Source of the DNA: Gulosibacter chungangensis
GTDB lineage: Bacteria > Actinomycetota > Actinomycetes > Actinomycetales > Microbacteriaceae
Direction: 5' to 3'
NCBI RefSeq assembly: GCF_008831155.1
Contig: NZ_WBKB01000001.1
Coordinates: 310,001-374,000, forward strand
Length of the DNA: 64,000 bases
Numbering within the stretch: position 1 is the first letter of the stretch; the number at the start of each line of letters is the position of its first letter. A model generated the notes under the pieces. It was not told the DNA's origin. It saw nothing but the letters and a program-made list of their open reading frames with translations, and made no database searches. Of this stretch, positions 17,355 through 26,661 are shown in pieces. The position numbers and the translations under genes were made by a program.

Positions 17355-18266
17355 CTAGTAGTGATACGGGAAGGCGGACCAGTTCGGGTCGCGCTTCTCG
17401 AGGAAGGAGTCGCGCCCTTCCACGGCTTCATCCGTGCCGTAGGCAAGGCGGGTCGCTTCGCCCGCGAAGATTTGCTGGCCGACAAGTCCATCATCCACCG
17501 CGTTGAAGGCGAACTTCAGCATTCGGATCGCCGTGGGTGACTTACCGAGAATGGTCTCGGCCATCCGAATGCCCTCGGCTTCGAGTTCGGCGTGGGGTAC
17601 GACGCGGTTAACCGCGCCCATCTCATAGGCCCGCTGCGCATCGTAAGTTTCGGCGAGGAAGAAAGCCTCGCGTGCGAACTTCTGGCCGACCTGCTTGGCG
17701 AAGTACGCGGACCCGTAGCCAGCGTCGAAGGACCCGACATCAGCATCCGTCTGCTTGAACTTTGCGTGCTCTTTCGAGGCGACCGAGAGGTCGGTGACTA
17801 CGTAGAGCGAGTGTCCGCCGCCCGCTGCCCAGCCGTTAACGAGTGAGATGACGACCTTCGGCATGAAGCGGATCAGCCGCTGCACTTCGAGGATGTGGAG
17901 CCTGCCGGAGCGTGCCGGGTCGACGGTTTCGGCGGTCTCGCCTTCGGCGTACTTGTAGCCGTCGCGACCGCGAATGCGCTGGTCGCCTCCCGAGCAGAAG
18001 GCGTAGCCGCCGTCCTTCGGGCTGGGGCCGTTGCCGGTGAGGAGGACGACGCCGACTTTGGAGTTTTGGCGGGCGTTGTCGAGTGCACGATAGAGTTCAT
18101 CGACCGTTTGCGGGCGGAAGGCATTGCGGACCTCGGGCCGGTCGAAGGCGACGCGGGCGATGCGGCCCGTGGTGTCGAGGTGGTACGTGATGTCTTCGAA
18201 GTTGAAGCCTTCGACTTCGCGCCAGCGCGTGGGGTCGAAAGTGTCTGAAACGGTCTCGTTGCTCAT
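17355..18266 (-). CDS. menB: 1,4-dihydroxy-2-naphthoyl-CoA synthase
   Basis: A 303-residue crotonase-fold enzyme closing the second ring of the naphthoquinone. Visible are FDRPEVRNAFRPQTVDEL, the oxyanion-hole loop FCSGGDQRIRG, NGWAAGGGHSLYVVTDL, and the family end DSFLEKRDPNWSAFPYHY. The ATG lies exactly 7 nt after TAGCGT (18274-18279 on the minus strand), so the message is probably leaderless. It precedes menE in a menB–menE–menA run on the minus strand. Confidence 0.96.
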   Translation of the reverse strand: MSNETVSDTFDPTRWREVEGFNFEDITYHLDTTGRIARVAFDRPEVRNAFRPQTVDELYRALDNARQNSKVGVVLLTGNGPSPKDGGYAFCSGGDQRIRGRDGYKYAEGETAETVDPARSGRLHILEVQRLIRFMPKVVISLVNGWAAGGGHSLYVVTDLSVASKEHAKFKQTDADVGSFDAGYGSAYFAKQVGQKFAREAFFLAETYDAQRAYEMGAVNRVVPHAELEAEGIRMAETILGKSPTAIRMLKFAFNAVDDGLVGQQIFAGEATRLAYGTDEAVEGRDSFLEKRDPNWSAFPYHY

Positions 18267-18279
18267 GCGCCTAACGCTA
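18267..18279 (-). promoter_or_regulatory. Leaderless promoter of menB
   Basis: On the minus strand TAGCGT (18279 to 18274) is followed by a 7-nt spacer and the ATG of menB. No ribosome site is present. No clear -35 box is recognised. Confidence 0.5.
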
Positions 18280-18356
18280 GCGCGTCGACGCGGTGATTTG
18301 GCCGCGTCGCAGTCGCCTAAGAATCTTCTCGAACAGATCTCGCGCGTGCGCGACGG

Positions 18357-18782
18357 CTACCAGTTGATTGGTGCGTCCGGCAGGGTGCCACCGTTGATGA
18401 TCAACTGAATGATCGTGTTCCAAAACAGCCACGCGGGGGGAGCTCCGACGATAAAGGAGCAGATGAGCGCGAGGATGCCGATCCCGCGACCGGATTTGAA
18501 GAAGATCGCGTAAAGGGATGCGGTGATGCTCGCGAAGCCGAGGATGCCCGCGATCAGAATCCACATTTCGATTTCGAACTGTCGCTCGATGCCGAACATG
18601 TTGAAGATGTAGAGGAACACCATGATGTCGGCAATCAGCGTGAGCACAGCGCCGAAGAAAGCCCAGTGCCCAACCTTCCAATTGAAGGGGCTCAGCATCT
18701 GTTCGGACACGGGCACCGGGATATCGCTGGCATGGCGATACTGCGGGGCCTTGTTGTGGCGCGAGAGGCTCTCAGTCGTCAT
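18357..18782 (-). CDS. Small four-helix membrane protein of unknown function
   Basis: A 141-residue protein with four predicted transmembrane helices (about residues 40-60, 68-88, 92-112 and 115-135) after a polar N-terminus starting MTTESLSRHNKAPQYRHASD. I do not recognise the family. The ATG at 18780-18782 is preferred to an in-frame start 63 bp upstream because the extension has no homologous look. GAAGGAC is about 12 nt upstream. It lies upstream of menB on the same strand with a 90-bp gap. Confidence 0.65.
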   Translation of the reverse strand: MTTESLSRHNKAPQYRHASDIPVPVSEQMLSPFNWKVGHWAFFGAVLTLIADIMVFLYIFNMFGIERQFEIEMWILIAGILGFASITASLYAIFFKSGRGIGILALICSFIVGAPPAWLFWNTIIQLIINGGTLPDAPINW

Positions 18783-18884
18783 CAGTCGCGTTTGTCCTTC
18801 AGTGGTTGGTCGTGCAGCGGCGCTGCATCCACACAGTCTAGCCACGCTCGAGTCGACTTGTCCTGGCGCACTGATCAGTGGATA

Positions 18885-19694
18885 TTAGGGATTCGGTACG
18901 AGAACTGTCGATTGTTCGTATAGTTCGAAGGTCAATCCGGCGGATGTGGCTGCGACGTAGCCGGTGACGGGGATGCTCGTTCCGGCGATAAATACGACCG
19001 CCGAATACGAGACGGTTGCGGTGACCGTGACTTGCCCACGTTCGGTATAGCGATGGCTGGTGGCGGTGTCGGAGAGCTCCGGTAGCCCCTGTGCTGCCCA
19101 GCTCGAGCCGAGGGATTGGGTGGTCCAGGCGTTGCCGTCACCAAAGTCCCAGCGGACGGAGGCGGGTGTGAACTGAATTTGCACCGGTTGGCCGAGGAGG
19201 GTGCCGTCCTGTCGGTGCGTGGTCGCGTCCACCCAGAAGTTCACCGGCTGCCCGAGGACGCCCCAACCGTTGGGTTCCATGTGGAGGACGGGCGTCTGTG
19301 GCGAGATTTCGAGGATGTCGCTCACCGAGAAGGATGCGGGAAGCACCACGCCCGAAGGTCCGCCGGTGCTTGGGTCACCAGGGCGATAGAGATATCCCTG
19401 GCAACGGTCCTGGTTGACGCCACTGACGATCGTGCAGCCGTCGGCGCTGCCTCCCGTGTTGGAACCGCTGGTTGAACCCCCACCGTTCCCGCCTCCGCCT
19501 CCGCTGTTCGACGGATACTCGTACGTTTCGCTGTACTCCACTGACACCGAGGAGCCGTTGTTGTCGACGCATTCACTGAGCCAAGCCCCTGATCCTTCGC
19601 AAGGTCCAGCTGCAGCAGTGACAGGTCCGACGCTGGGAAAAAGCAGCGACCCCACCAATGCTGTTACTCCGAGCAGAAACTTGAATCCGCCCAC
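18885..19694 (-). CDS. Secreted PKD-like domain protein
   Basis: A 269-residue exported protein with a signal peptide (FLLGVTALVGSLLF near the start, likely cleavage around VTAAAG), a Gly/Ser/Asn-rich low-complexity linker (about residues 65-85), a cysteine pair (CTIVSGVNQDRC), and a C-terminal half resembling a PKD fold with VRWDFGDGNAWTT and SHRYTERGQVTVTATVSYS. The start is a GTG with GGAG 6 nt upstream. It overlaps the end of the upstream lipoprotein gene by 31 bp, so the two should be translated together. Function unknown; PKD-like modules usually mediate surface binding. Confidence 0.72.
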   Translation of the reverse strand: MGGFKFLLGVTALVGSLLFPSVGPVTAAAGPCEGSGAWLSECVDNNGSSVSVEYSETYEYPSNSGGGGGNGGGSTSGSNTGGSADGCTIVSGVNQDRCQGYLYRPGDPSTGGPSGVVLPASFSVSDILEISPQTPVLHMEPNGWGVLGQPVNFWVDATTHRQDGTLLGQPVQIQFTPASVRWDFGDGNAWTTQSLGSSWAAQGLPELSDTATSHRYTERGQVTVTATVSYSAVVFIAGTSIPVTGYVAATSAGLTFELYEQSTVLVPNP

Positions 19695-20242
19695 AACTCA
19701 CTCCGATCGACTTTAAAAATGCCCTGGTCTTTTACGACTCGAATTTCATAAGCACGTTGAATTCCGTCACGACTACCTCCAACAGGATTGCCGTCTTCAT
19801 CAAAAGTTTGTGACTGCGAAAAATCCACACAAACATAGGCGTCTATGGAGTCTCCGTCCACCAGTTGGATTTGACTTTTCACAACTGGCATCGTGCCGTC
19901 GGTGGTGTAGTTTCCTTGCTGCGCGAGTTCGAGGGAGTCTTGGTTGATCTTGGCCATATTGGGAGTGGTTATGGCTTGAACTTCATCGAACGATTCGCCA
20001 TTCGTATCGAGCAGTTTTCCTGTCGCGGCCAAGTACTCCTCATACGTCTCCACCGCGATTTGCAGCGCTTCTTCGTCGGTTAGCTCAGGTGCCGTTTCGA
20101 CGGGCGTCTCGTTCGACGTCGCGGCATCGGTGGCGATCTCGGTCAGCGCCGGATCCGCGCCACCGTCTGTGCAGCCGGCGAGCATCCCGCCCAATAACAC
20201 GATGCCCAGCGCGCTCAACGCTCCGCGACCCGTCCTCGGCAT
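19664..20242 (-). CDS. Putative lipoprotein coupled to the PKD-like protein
   Basis: A 192-residue protein with a lipoprotein signal peptide ending LGGMLAGC (lipobox), followed by an Asp/Glu/Thr-rich linker and a globular domain around residues 60-190 with EEALQIAVETYEEYLAA and YVCVDFSQSQTFDEDGNPV. I do not recognise a family beyond similarity in style to actinobacterial secreted proteins with an NTF2-like look. The start at 20240-20242 gives a normal signal peptide; the frame is open to 20365 and the ribosome site is weak, so the start is uncertain. It overlaps the next gene by 31 bp. Confidence 0.6.
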   Translation of the reverse strand: MPRTGRGALSALGIVLLGGMLAGCTDGGADPALTEIATDAATSNETPVETAPELTDEEALQIAVETYEEYLAATGKLLDTNGESFDEVQAITTPNMAKINQDSLELAQQGNYTTDGTMPVVKSQIQLVDGDSIDAYVCVDFSQSQTFDEDGNPVGGSRDGIQRAYEIRVVKDQGIFKVDRSELWADSSFCSE

Positions 20243-20472
20243 CCTGGACAGCTTCTGCGTCCTGTGCGCTCCGGGCGTCGCGTCCATCCGCTGCAGCCTG
20301 CGTACTCCACGCATCCCGCGCATCCTGCCTCCCCATCTGCCGCAATCGCGGCAATTCTCGGCCAATGTCGAGAACCTAACCGATTCTGCAAACGCGAGTT
20401 GGGGTTATCCACAGCGCAGGAGTCGCGCAAATGCGAGGGCCTCCAGTCGGGCACAGATTCGCGTCGGGCATC

Positions 20473-21477
20473 ATGGAAGTCATGCTTCCCTCGCTGTCAG
20501 ACATCCTCGAGCGCACTCGCATTGTCTCGCTCCCGCTGAACACAAAGTTTCGCGGGGTGACCACGCGCGAGGCAGCGATCATCGAAGGTCCGGAGGCTTG
20601 GACCGAGTTCTCACCCTTCCTCGAATACGAGCCCGAAGAAGCCTCACAGTGGCTCGCGGCCGCACTCGAATACGGCTTTGACCCGCTACTGGAACGTGTT
20701 TGTCACGGTTCGGTGGCAGTCAACGCGACGGTCCCCGCGGTTCGTCCCGAGGAAGTTCCGGGGGTCCTCGCTCGGTTTGATGGCTGTCGCACCATCAAGG
20801 TGAAGGTTGCCGAGCGCGGGCAGACGCTCGCGGATGATCTCGCTCGCCTCGAAGCGGTCGTCGCGACAGCCCCCGGGGCCGCGATTCGCATTGACGCGAA
20901 CGCTGGCTGGCAACTGGAGGAGGCTGAAACCGCACTCCGCGAGATCGCAAAACTTGGCATCCAGCTCGAATATGCGGAACAGCCGGTTCCTACCGTGCCG
21001 GAACTTGCGGAACTGCGGCAGCGCATCCGTGACCTCGGCACACCGATCGCGGCCGACGAGTCGGTTCGCAAGGCCACCGATCCGCTCGAAGTCGCGCGGG
21101 CCGGCGCCGCCGATCACGTGATCGTGAAGGTGCAGCCGCTCGGGGGCATCCGCAATGCCCTGCAGGTCGTGCAGGATGCGGGGCTCACGGCGACCGTGTC
21201 GAGCGCGCTTGATACCTCGGTCGGGATTGTCATGGGCGCGCAGCTTGCCGCCAGGCTTCCGGAGCCGCGCTTCGCGGCGGGGCTCGGCACGGTGTCGTTG
21301 TTTGCGGCGGATGTGGTGATCGAGCCGCGCAGGCCGAAGAACGGTGAGGTTTCGCTCGAACCGGCGCTACCCCGTGAGTCGCTGCTGCGAGAGCATCGAG
21401 CGTCCGCCGAGCGAGAAGCCTGGTGGCACGAACGCATCCGCGCGTGCCACGAAATTCTCGTGGCACGCGCGGGGTAG
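20473..21477 (+). CDS. menC: o-succinylbenzoate synthase
   Basis: A 334-residue enolase-superfamily enzyme dehydrating SHCHC to o-succinylbenzoate. The catalytic set is visible: TIKVKVAE (KxK motif), IRIDANAGW (metal Asp), EYAEQPV (metal Glu), IAADES (metal Asp) and DHVIVKVQPLGGI (catalytic Lys). The ATG at 20473 is chosen, but an ATG at 20482 with GGAAG close by is possible and the frame is open from 20431. It is divergent from the lipoprotein gene and is followed by REP-like repeats. It completes the menF-D-A-E-B-C set of the window; menG and menH/menI are not present. Confidence 0.92.
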   Translation: MEVMLPSLSDILERTRIVSLPLNTKFRGVTTREAAIIEGPEAWTEFSPFLEYEPEEASQWLAAALEYGFDPLLERVCHGSVAVNATVPAVRPEEVPGVLARFDGCRTIKVKVAERGQTLADDLARLEAVVATAPGAAIRIDANAGWQLEEAETALREIAKLGIQLEYAEQPVPTVPELAELRQRIRDLGTPIAADESVRKATDPLEVARAGAADHVIVKVQPLGGIRNALQVVQDAGLTATVSSALDTSVGIVMGAQLAARLPEPRFAAGLGTVSLFAADVVIEPRRPKNGEVSLEPALPRESLLREHRASAEREAWWHERIRACHEILVARAG

Positions 21478-21480
21478 GTG

Positions 21481-21580
21481 CCCTTCGATACGGCTACGCC
21501 TGCTCAGGGAACGCCCTCGATACGGCTACGCCTGCTCAGGGAACGCCCTCGATACGGCCTACGGCCTACTCGGGGAACGG
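21481..21580. repeat. Triplicated REP-like element
   Basis: Three tandem, diverging copies of a ~35-bp unit with the core CCCTCGATACGG...CTACGCCTGCTCAGGGAACG; the third reads GGCCTACGGCCTACTCGGGG. It lies between the convergent menC and malic enzyme genes. The ends CCCT(T)CGAT and CTCAGGG can pair, giving hairpins. Confidence 0.85.
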
Positions 21581-21600
21581 GTGCTGCATTCTCGGGAAAG

Positions 21601-22782
21601 CTACTCGGTGACCGCGGCGGCAACAGCCGCTGCAACGGCGGGGCCGACGCGGGGGTCGAGTGCGCTGGGCACGATGTAGTCGGCGGCGAGCTGGTCGCCA
21701 ACGAGGTCGGCGATCGCATCGGCAGCGGCGAGCTTCATCGCTTCCGTGATCTTCTTCGCATCCGCGTCGAGCGCACCGCGGAAGATTCCGGGGAATGCGA
21801 GCACGTTGTTGATCTGGTTCGGGAAGTCACTACGTCCGGTTGCCACGACCTTGGCGTGGCGTGCTGCCACCTCGGGGAGGATCTCCGGGTCGGGGTTCGA
21901 CAGCGCAAACACGATCGCGCCGTCAGCCATCGCGGCAACTTCCTCTTCGGGAATCTTGGCGGCCGAAACACCGATGAACACATCCGCGCCTTCGAGGGCT
22001 TCGCCAGTACCGCCGGTGAGACCCCGCGGGTTCGTGACCTTCGCAAGTTCGAGCTTCTTGCCGGTCACAGCATCCCGGCCCTCGTAGATGATGCCGCGCG
22101 AGTCGGTGATGATGATGTCGGTCACGCCCGCAGCCAGCAAAATTCTCGTCACGGCAACGCCCGCCGCACCGGCACCCGTGATGACGATTCGCAGATCAGC
22201 GAGGTCCTTACCCACCACCTTCGCAGCGTTCTTGAGCGCAGCCAGCGTCACCACCGCAGTACCGTGCTGGTCGTCGTGCATCACGGGCATGTCGAGCGCC
22301 TCGATGAGGCGGTCCTCGATTTCAAAGCAGCGCGGTGCCGAAATATCTTCGAGGTTCACGGCCCCGAAGGTCGGTGCAATGCGGATGATCGTCTCGATCA
22401 TTTCGTCCACGTCGCCGGTGTCGAGGACAATCGGAATCGAGTTCAGCCCGGCAAACTTCTTGAACAGCGCACTCTTGCCTTCCATGACCGGCAGCGATGC
22501 CTTCGCACCGATATTGCCGAGGCCGAGAACCGCGCTGCCGTCGGAGATCACCGCAACCAGTCGCGAGGACCAGGTGTAGTCCTCAGCAGCAGTGACATCC
22601 TGCGCGATCGCGCGGCTCACCTGAGCAACGCCGGGGGTGTATGCGATGGAAAGGTCTCGCTTGGTTTCAAGTGGTCGGTCGACCGTGACCGAGAGCTTGC
22701 CACCCAGGTGCGAGTTGAAGATTTCGTCAAGCCCAATCTGAACGGGGCTCGCAGGGGTGCTACCAGTGGGGTTCTGAGTCAT
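21601..22782 (-). CDS. NAD(P)-dependent malic enzyme
   Basis: A 393-residue oxidative decarboxylating malate dehydrogenase of the short bacterial type without a PTA domain. Key blocks are DLSIAYTPGVAQVSRAIA, VISDGSAVLGLGNIGAKASL, MHDDQHGTAVVTLAALKNA, the nucleotide-binding IVITGAGAAGVAVTRIL, and SNPDPEILPE. The start ATG (22780-22782) has GAAAGG upstream; the open frame extends to 22854 without support. NAD versus NADP preference cannot be judged safely. It converges with menC. Confidence 0.93.
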   Translation of the reverse strand: MTQNPTGSTPASPVQIGLDEIFNSHLGGKLSVTVDRPLETKRDLSIAYTPGVAQVSRAIAQDVTAAEDYTWSSRLVAVISDGSAVLGLGNIGAKASLPVMEGKSALFKKFAGLNSIPIVLDTGDVDEMIETIIRIAPTFGAVNLEDISAPRCFEIEDRLIEALDMPVMHDDQHGTAVVTLAALKNAAKVVGKDLADLRIVITGAGAAGVAVTRILLAAGVTDIIITDSRGIIYEGRDAVTGKKLELAKVTNPRGLTGGTGEALEGADVFIGVSAAKIPEEEVAAMADGAIVFALSNPDPEILPEVAARHAKVVATGRSDFPNQINNVLAFPGIFRGALDADAKKITEAMKLAAADAIADLVGDQLAADYIVPSALDPRVGPAVAAAVAAAVTE

Positions 22783-22963
22783 GGCGCCTTTCAATATGTA
22801 CAGTCGTCGGCGAGCTGGAGCCGGATGTGCATCCGATCCGAAGCGTCGACGCATCGGAGGTTTGCAGTCTGGCTTAAAACCGAGCTGCGTGCACGTCCGA
22901 TATCGCTACAGTCACATGATGAGGCCGGATATTTGGATGTTGGCTACTCTTGACGGTCCGGTG

Positions 22964-22994
22964 CCCTTCGATACGCTTAGCTACTCAGGGAGCG
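22964..22994. repeat. REP-like element between malic enzyme and ccsB
   Basis: A single copy of the element CCCTTCGATACGCTTAG followed by CTACTCAGGGAGCG. Its two ends (CCCT and AGGG) pair. The 219-bp gap in which it lies holds no other recognised feature. Confidence 0.8.
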
Positions 22995-23001
22995 ATTCGG
23001 G

Positions 23002-24087
23002 TTAGAGGCCGGAGTAGGCGTGGAGACCGTCGAAGAAGACGTTGACGATGCCGAAGTTGAAGATCACCGTCGCGAAACCCACCATCGACAGCCAAGCCGA
23101 AGGCGCACCGCGCCAGCCGCGGGTGCCGCGGGCGTGCAGGTAGCCGGCGTAGACCACCCAAATGATGAAGGTCCAGACTTCCTTGGTGTCCCAGCCCCAG
23201 TAGCGACCCCAGGCGCGCTCGGCCCAGATGGCACCGGCAACGAGGGTGAAGGTCCAGAAAATGAAGCCGATCACGTTGACGCGGAAGGCGAGATCTTCGA
23301 GGCGCTCCGAGTTGGGCATCGCGGCTAGCCAGCCGCCGCGTTTCGCTTCGCCCGCGCGAATCTTCGTTTCGCGGCCCTGCTGCAACAGCTGCAGCAGCGA
23401 CAGCCCGAAGCCAAGCGCCAGGAAGCCGGTACCGAGCGAGGCCACGAACACGTGGATCACCAGCCACCAGGACTGCAGCGCCGGCTGCAGCGGCACGACG
23501 TCGACATAGAACCCGATGGTCGCGATCCCGAGCGTGAGCACCGTGAAACCCGCAATGAAGGTACCGAGGAAGCGCAGGTCATTCCAGAACTGCACCCCGA
23601 GGAACACCGCCACGATCAGCAGCGAGGAGGTCATCGAGTACTCGAACATATTCGACCAGGGCACTCGTTCCGCGGCGATACCGCGCAGGACGGTCGCCAA
23701 AAGATGGCCGGCGAAGGCCACCACGGTCAGTACCATCGCAATCTTCAGCGACACAGTCGCCCGCTGGTCACGCCAGCGGGGCTCGTGCTTCTTCGCCTTA
23801 CCGGTAACACCACCCGACCCGGAACTCGCGGCCGAGCTCGACGAGACAATCCCCGCATCCGCTGCCGAACCGGCAACGCCGTCCCCCGCGCCGGCCTCGA
23901 CGCCACCGGCGCCGACCAGCTGCTTCGAACGCGAAGTCGAGCCGGCCGCGGATGACTTGGCCACCGCATCCTGCTTCTTCGTGCCGCGGGTAGCGAGGTC
24001 GAAGGTGAAGAAAATGAACGCCGCTGCGTAGATCACAATCGCGATGTACAGCGAGGTATTCGACCAGTTCGAGAGCGTTTCGGTCAT
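23002..24087 (-). CDS. ccsB: Cytochrome c biogenesis protein CcsA/CcsB (ResC) family
   Basis: A 361-residue membrane protein of the System II cytochrome c maturation machinery that, with ResB, delivers haem to apocytochrome c. It has an N-terminal helix, a low-complexity Ala/Gly/Ser linker (about residues 40-95), then multiple helices with the haem-handling tryptophan-rich motif AERAWGRYWGWDTKEVWTF and conserved histidines. Its ATG overlaps the resB stop by 4 bp. It is the last gene of the phosphatase–tlpA–ccdA–resB–ccsB operon. Confidence 0.93.
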   Translation of the reverse strand: MTETLSNWSNTSLYIAIVIYAAAFIFFTFDLATRGTKKQDAVAKSSAAGSTSRSKQLVGAGGVEAGAGDGVAGSAADAGIVSSSSAASSGSGGVTGKAKKHEPRWRDQRATVSLKIAMVLTVVAFAGHLLATVLRGIAAERVPWSNMFEYSMTSSLLIVAVFLGVQFWNDLRFLGTFIAGFTVLTLGIATIGFYVDVVPLQPALQSWWLVIHVFVASLGTGFLALGFGLSLLQLLQQGRETKIRAGEAKRGGWLAAMPNSERLEDLAFRVNVIGFIFWTFTLVAGAIWAERAWGRYWGWDTKEVWTFIIWVVYAGYLHARGTRGWRGAPSAWLSMVGFATVIFNFGIVNVFFDGLHAYSGL

Positions 24088-25781
24088 TGTCCTGACTTTC
24101 CGTTTCCGGCGTCTCCGGCGGATGCCGGGGTTGCCCTCAACGATACGAGCTTCTGGGTCTGCGTGTCGACCAGTTCATTGACTGCGCGCGCCAGCTGTGG
24201 GTCCTCCCCGCGGGCGAGCCCCGCGAATTCGAGCAGCAGGCCGTCTTCCTGCTTCGTCACCTTGATCCACACGCGGCGGCGCGGCACCAGCAGCGACACC
24301 ACGAGTCCCGCGATGGCGAGGAAGACGAAGGTCGCGACCGGCACGCGCGTGTAGTCGCGGTGCACGTCGAAGGATGCATACCGCGGGATATCTTTATCCA
24401 GCGAGATCGTGCCGAGGCCGTTCGGGAGTTCCAGCGTGTCGCCGGGCGCAAGGATCAGCGCATCATTGTCAGTGTCGCCACCGGCGATCTGCGTGAGATC
24501 GGTGGTGTCGAGGCTGTACACCGACACGGGCATGCCGGTGTCGAGGCCGAGGTCGCCGACGTAGACGTTGAAGCTCAGCACCGGGTTTTGCAGATCCTGG
24601 TGGCCGGAGGTGAGCGCACCCGATTCCAGTTGCACCGCGGTCGGATAGAAGAAGCCGAGGAAGCCGACCTGCTCATCGAGCCCATCCGGAACCTTCACGA
24701 CACCGGTCGAGGTGAGGTAATTGTCCTGCGGGATGAAGGCGACCGAGTCTCGGAAGACTTCGTTGCCCTCCGCATCCCGCACCGTGACGGTCGGGGCGTA
24801 ACCGTTCGCAAGGAGGTACGTGTCGGTGCCGTCGAGACGCAGCGGGTCGTTCACCCGCACGGTTTTGTCGAAGGGTTCGTCACCAGGATGCTGCACCGTG
24901 ACGTGCGCCGAATAGTCGAGCGGGATACCGATCGCGTTCGGGTTTTCGGTCTCGTAGGTGACATCAAGGTCGGTCAGCTGCATCGAGTACGGCGGCAGCT
25001 GGTCGGGCGTGAAAAACCGCCCCGGGTTGAAGGATGAGTAGCTCACGAGGCCGTTCACGAAGGTCTGGCCTTCGACGAGGACGCGCTGGCCGTGCCAGTT
25101 GAACCCCGAGAGGAAACCCACCGAGAGAATCACGCCGAGCATCGCGATGTGGAAGATCAGGTTGCCGGTCTCGCGCAGGTAACCGCGCTCAGCCGAGACC
25201 GAGAGCCCGCCGCGCTTGCCGCCATCGTAAATTTCGGTCCGATAGCGGCTCTTTCGCAGCGTCTCGCGGGCGCTGTCGATGATCTCGCCCTCGCGGCCGA
25301 CCCACTTGTCGTCGAGCTGCAGCTTGGCGTATGCATCCAATCGAGAAAGACGCGCGGGCGTGCGCGGCGGCTTGGAGCGAAGCGCCTTCAGATGGTGCGC
25401 CGTGCGGGGCAGGATGCAGCCGACCAGCGAGATGAACAGCAAGATGTAGATCGATGAGAACCACCACGTCGAATAGACGTCGAACAGGCCCCAGTCGTCG
25501 AGCGTCGGCGCGAGGTCCGGGTTCTCGTTGAAGTAGATCGTGACGCCGTTCGGGTCACTCGAGCGCTGTGGAAAGAGCGACCCGGGCACCGCGGCGAGCG
25601 CGAGCATCAGCAACAGGATGATCGCGGTGCGCATGCTCGTCAGCCACGCCCAAAGGCCCCGCAGTGCGGTCACTACGGGGTTGGTCTTTTTCTTCGCGCC
25701 TGGCTTTTTTGGTTTCGGCCGATTGTCGCGGTCTTCGAATCCCGGTTTGCCGGCGTCAATGTGATCAGATGGGCGAGACAT
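24084..25781 (-). CDS. resB: Cytochrome c biogenesis protein ResB
   Basis: A 565-residue ResB-family protein: a basic cytosolic N-terminus, transmembrane helices around LTSMRTAIILLLMLALAAVP, the SIYILLFISLVGCILPR segment and another near ETGNLIFHIAMLGVILSVG, a large extracytoplasmic domain, and a final helix before a cytosolic tail. It forms the haem-delivery complex with CcsB. The ATG at 25779-25781 lies inside the end of ccdA (17-bp overlap); the open frame upstream is antisense-like and rejected. Confidence 0.93.
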   Translation of the reverse strand: MSRPSDHIDAGKPGFEDRDNRPKPKKPGAKKKTNPVVTALRGLWAWLTSMRTAIILLLMLALAAVPGSLFPQRSSDPNGVTIYFNENPDLAPTLDDWGLFDVYSTWWFSSIYILLFISLVGCILPRTAHHLKALRSKPPRTPARLSRLDAYAKLQLDDKWVGREGEIIDSARETLRKSRYRTEIYDGGKRGGLSVSAERGYLRETGNLIFHIAMLGVILSVGFLSGFNWHGQRVLVEGQTFVNGLVSYSSFNPGRFFTPDQLPPYSMQLTDLDVTYETENPNAIGIPLDYSAHVTVQHPGDEPFDKTVRVNDPLRLDGTDTYLLANGYAPTVTVRDAEGNEVFRDSVAFIPQDNYLTSTGVVKVPDGLDEQVGFLGFFYPTAVQLESGALTSGHQDLQNPVLSFNVYVGDLGLDTGMPVSVYSLDTTDLTQIAGGDTDNDALILAPGDTLELPNGLGTISLDKDIPRYASFDVHRDYTRVPVATFVFLAIAGLVVSLLVPRRRVWIKVTKQEDGLLLEFAGLARGEDPQLARAVNELVDTQTQKLVSLRATPASAGDAGNGKSGQ

Positions 25782-26661
25782 ATCCGGGGAGCGTTGCTGC
25801 GATCGTCGAGAGGAACTGCTGCCAGATGCCGAGCACCATGAGCAGTCCGATGAGGATGATGATGCCGCCACCGATCAGGTTGATGGTGCGGATATTGCGC
25901 TTGAGCCAGCCCACCCAGTTCGTCGCGGCATTCCACCCAACCGCGGCAATAATGAACGGGATGCCGAGGCCAAGGCAGTAGATAAAGGCCAACAGGGCAC
26001 CCCGGCCGGGGGATGCAGTGTCAAAGGACAGCGTCTGGATCGCCACGAGCGTGGGGCCCAGACACGGGGCCCATCCGAGCGCGAAAATCGCACCGAGGAC
26101 CGGCGCACCGACGAGCCCCACGGGTGCATTCTTGAATTTCATGGTGCGCTGCCAGGGCCCCGAAAGGCCCACAAAAATCAGCCCCATCAGGATGACCACA
26201 ATCCCGAGCACTCGAATAATTGGGTCCTGAAAGCGCATGAACCACACGCCGAGTTGGCCAAACACGGCGCCGGTGAGGACGTAAATCACCGAGAAGCCGA
26301 GGACGAACAGGGTCGCCCCGAGTGCCACGCGACCGCGCGCGGGAGCTTGAGTCTTGGTGAGGGTACTGGCCCCCGTGGCGGGAGAGTCGGCTGTGGATGC
26401 ATCCACCACCGTTTTCGAGCCGGTCGTCTTCTGACCGGCCGCGGGCGCCGATACCGAGCCGAGCATCCCCACATACCCGGGAATGACCGGCAGCACGCAG
26501 GGGGATGCGAAGGAGACGAAGCCTGCGAGGAGCGCCAGCGGCATCGCGACGAGCAGCTGCCCGGTCATGATCGTTTCGCCGGGGCTCGCCGCGAGCGTCT
26601 GCGTGGCGGCGAGGGTTTGACTCGCCGCTAGCGTCGCGCTGGCAAGGAAGGGCTCGATCAC
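25765..26661 (-). CDS. ccdA: Thiol-disulfide transporter CcdA
   Basis: A 298-residue CcdA/DsbD-beta-type membrane protein with six or more helices that carries reducing power across the membrane for cytochrome c and TlpA. The two redox cysteines lie in FASPCVLPVIPGY and GWAPCLGPTLVA. A Ser/Thr/Ala-rich loop separates helices 1 and 2. The start is a GTG overlapping the tlpA stop as GTGA. Confidence 0.93.
   Translation of the reverse strand: MIEPFLASATLAASQTLAATQTLAASPGETIMTGQLLVAMPLALLAGFVSFASPCVLPVIPGYVGMLGSVSAPAAGQKTTGSKTVVDASTADSPATGASTLTKTQAPARGRVALGATLFVLGFSVIYVLTGAVFGQLGVWFMRFQDPIIRVLGIVVILMGLIFVGLSGPWQRTMKFKNAPVGLVGAPVLGAIFALGWAPCLGPTLVAIQTLSFDTASPGRGALLAFIYCLGLGIPFIIAAVGWNAATNWVGWLKRNIRTINLIGGGIIILIGLLMVLGIWQQFLSTIAATLPGYVSPI

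Noticed and set aside
21478-22953. Plus-strand ORF of 491 codons opposite the malic enzyme
   Set aside because: Antisense shadow of a clear enzyme gene; its start lies in the REP-like repeats.
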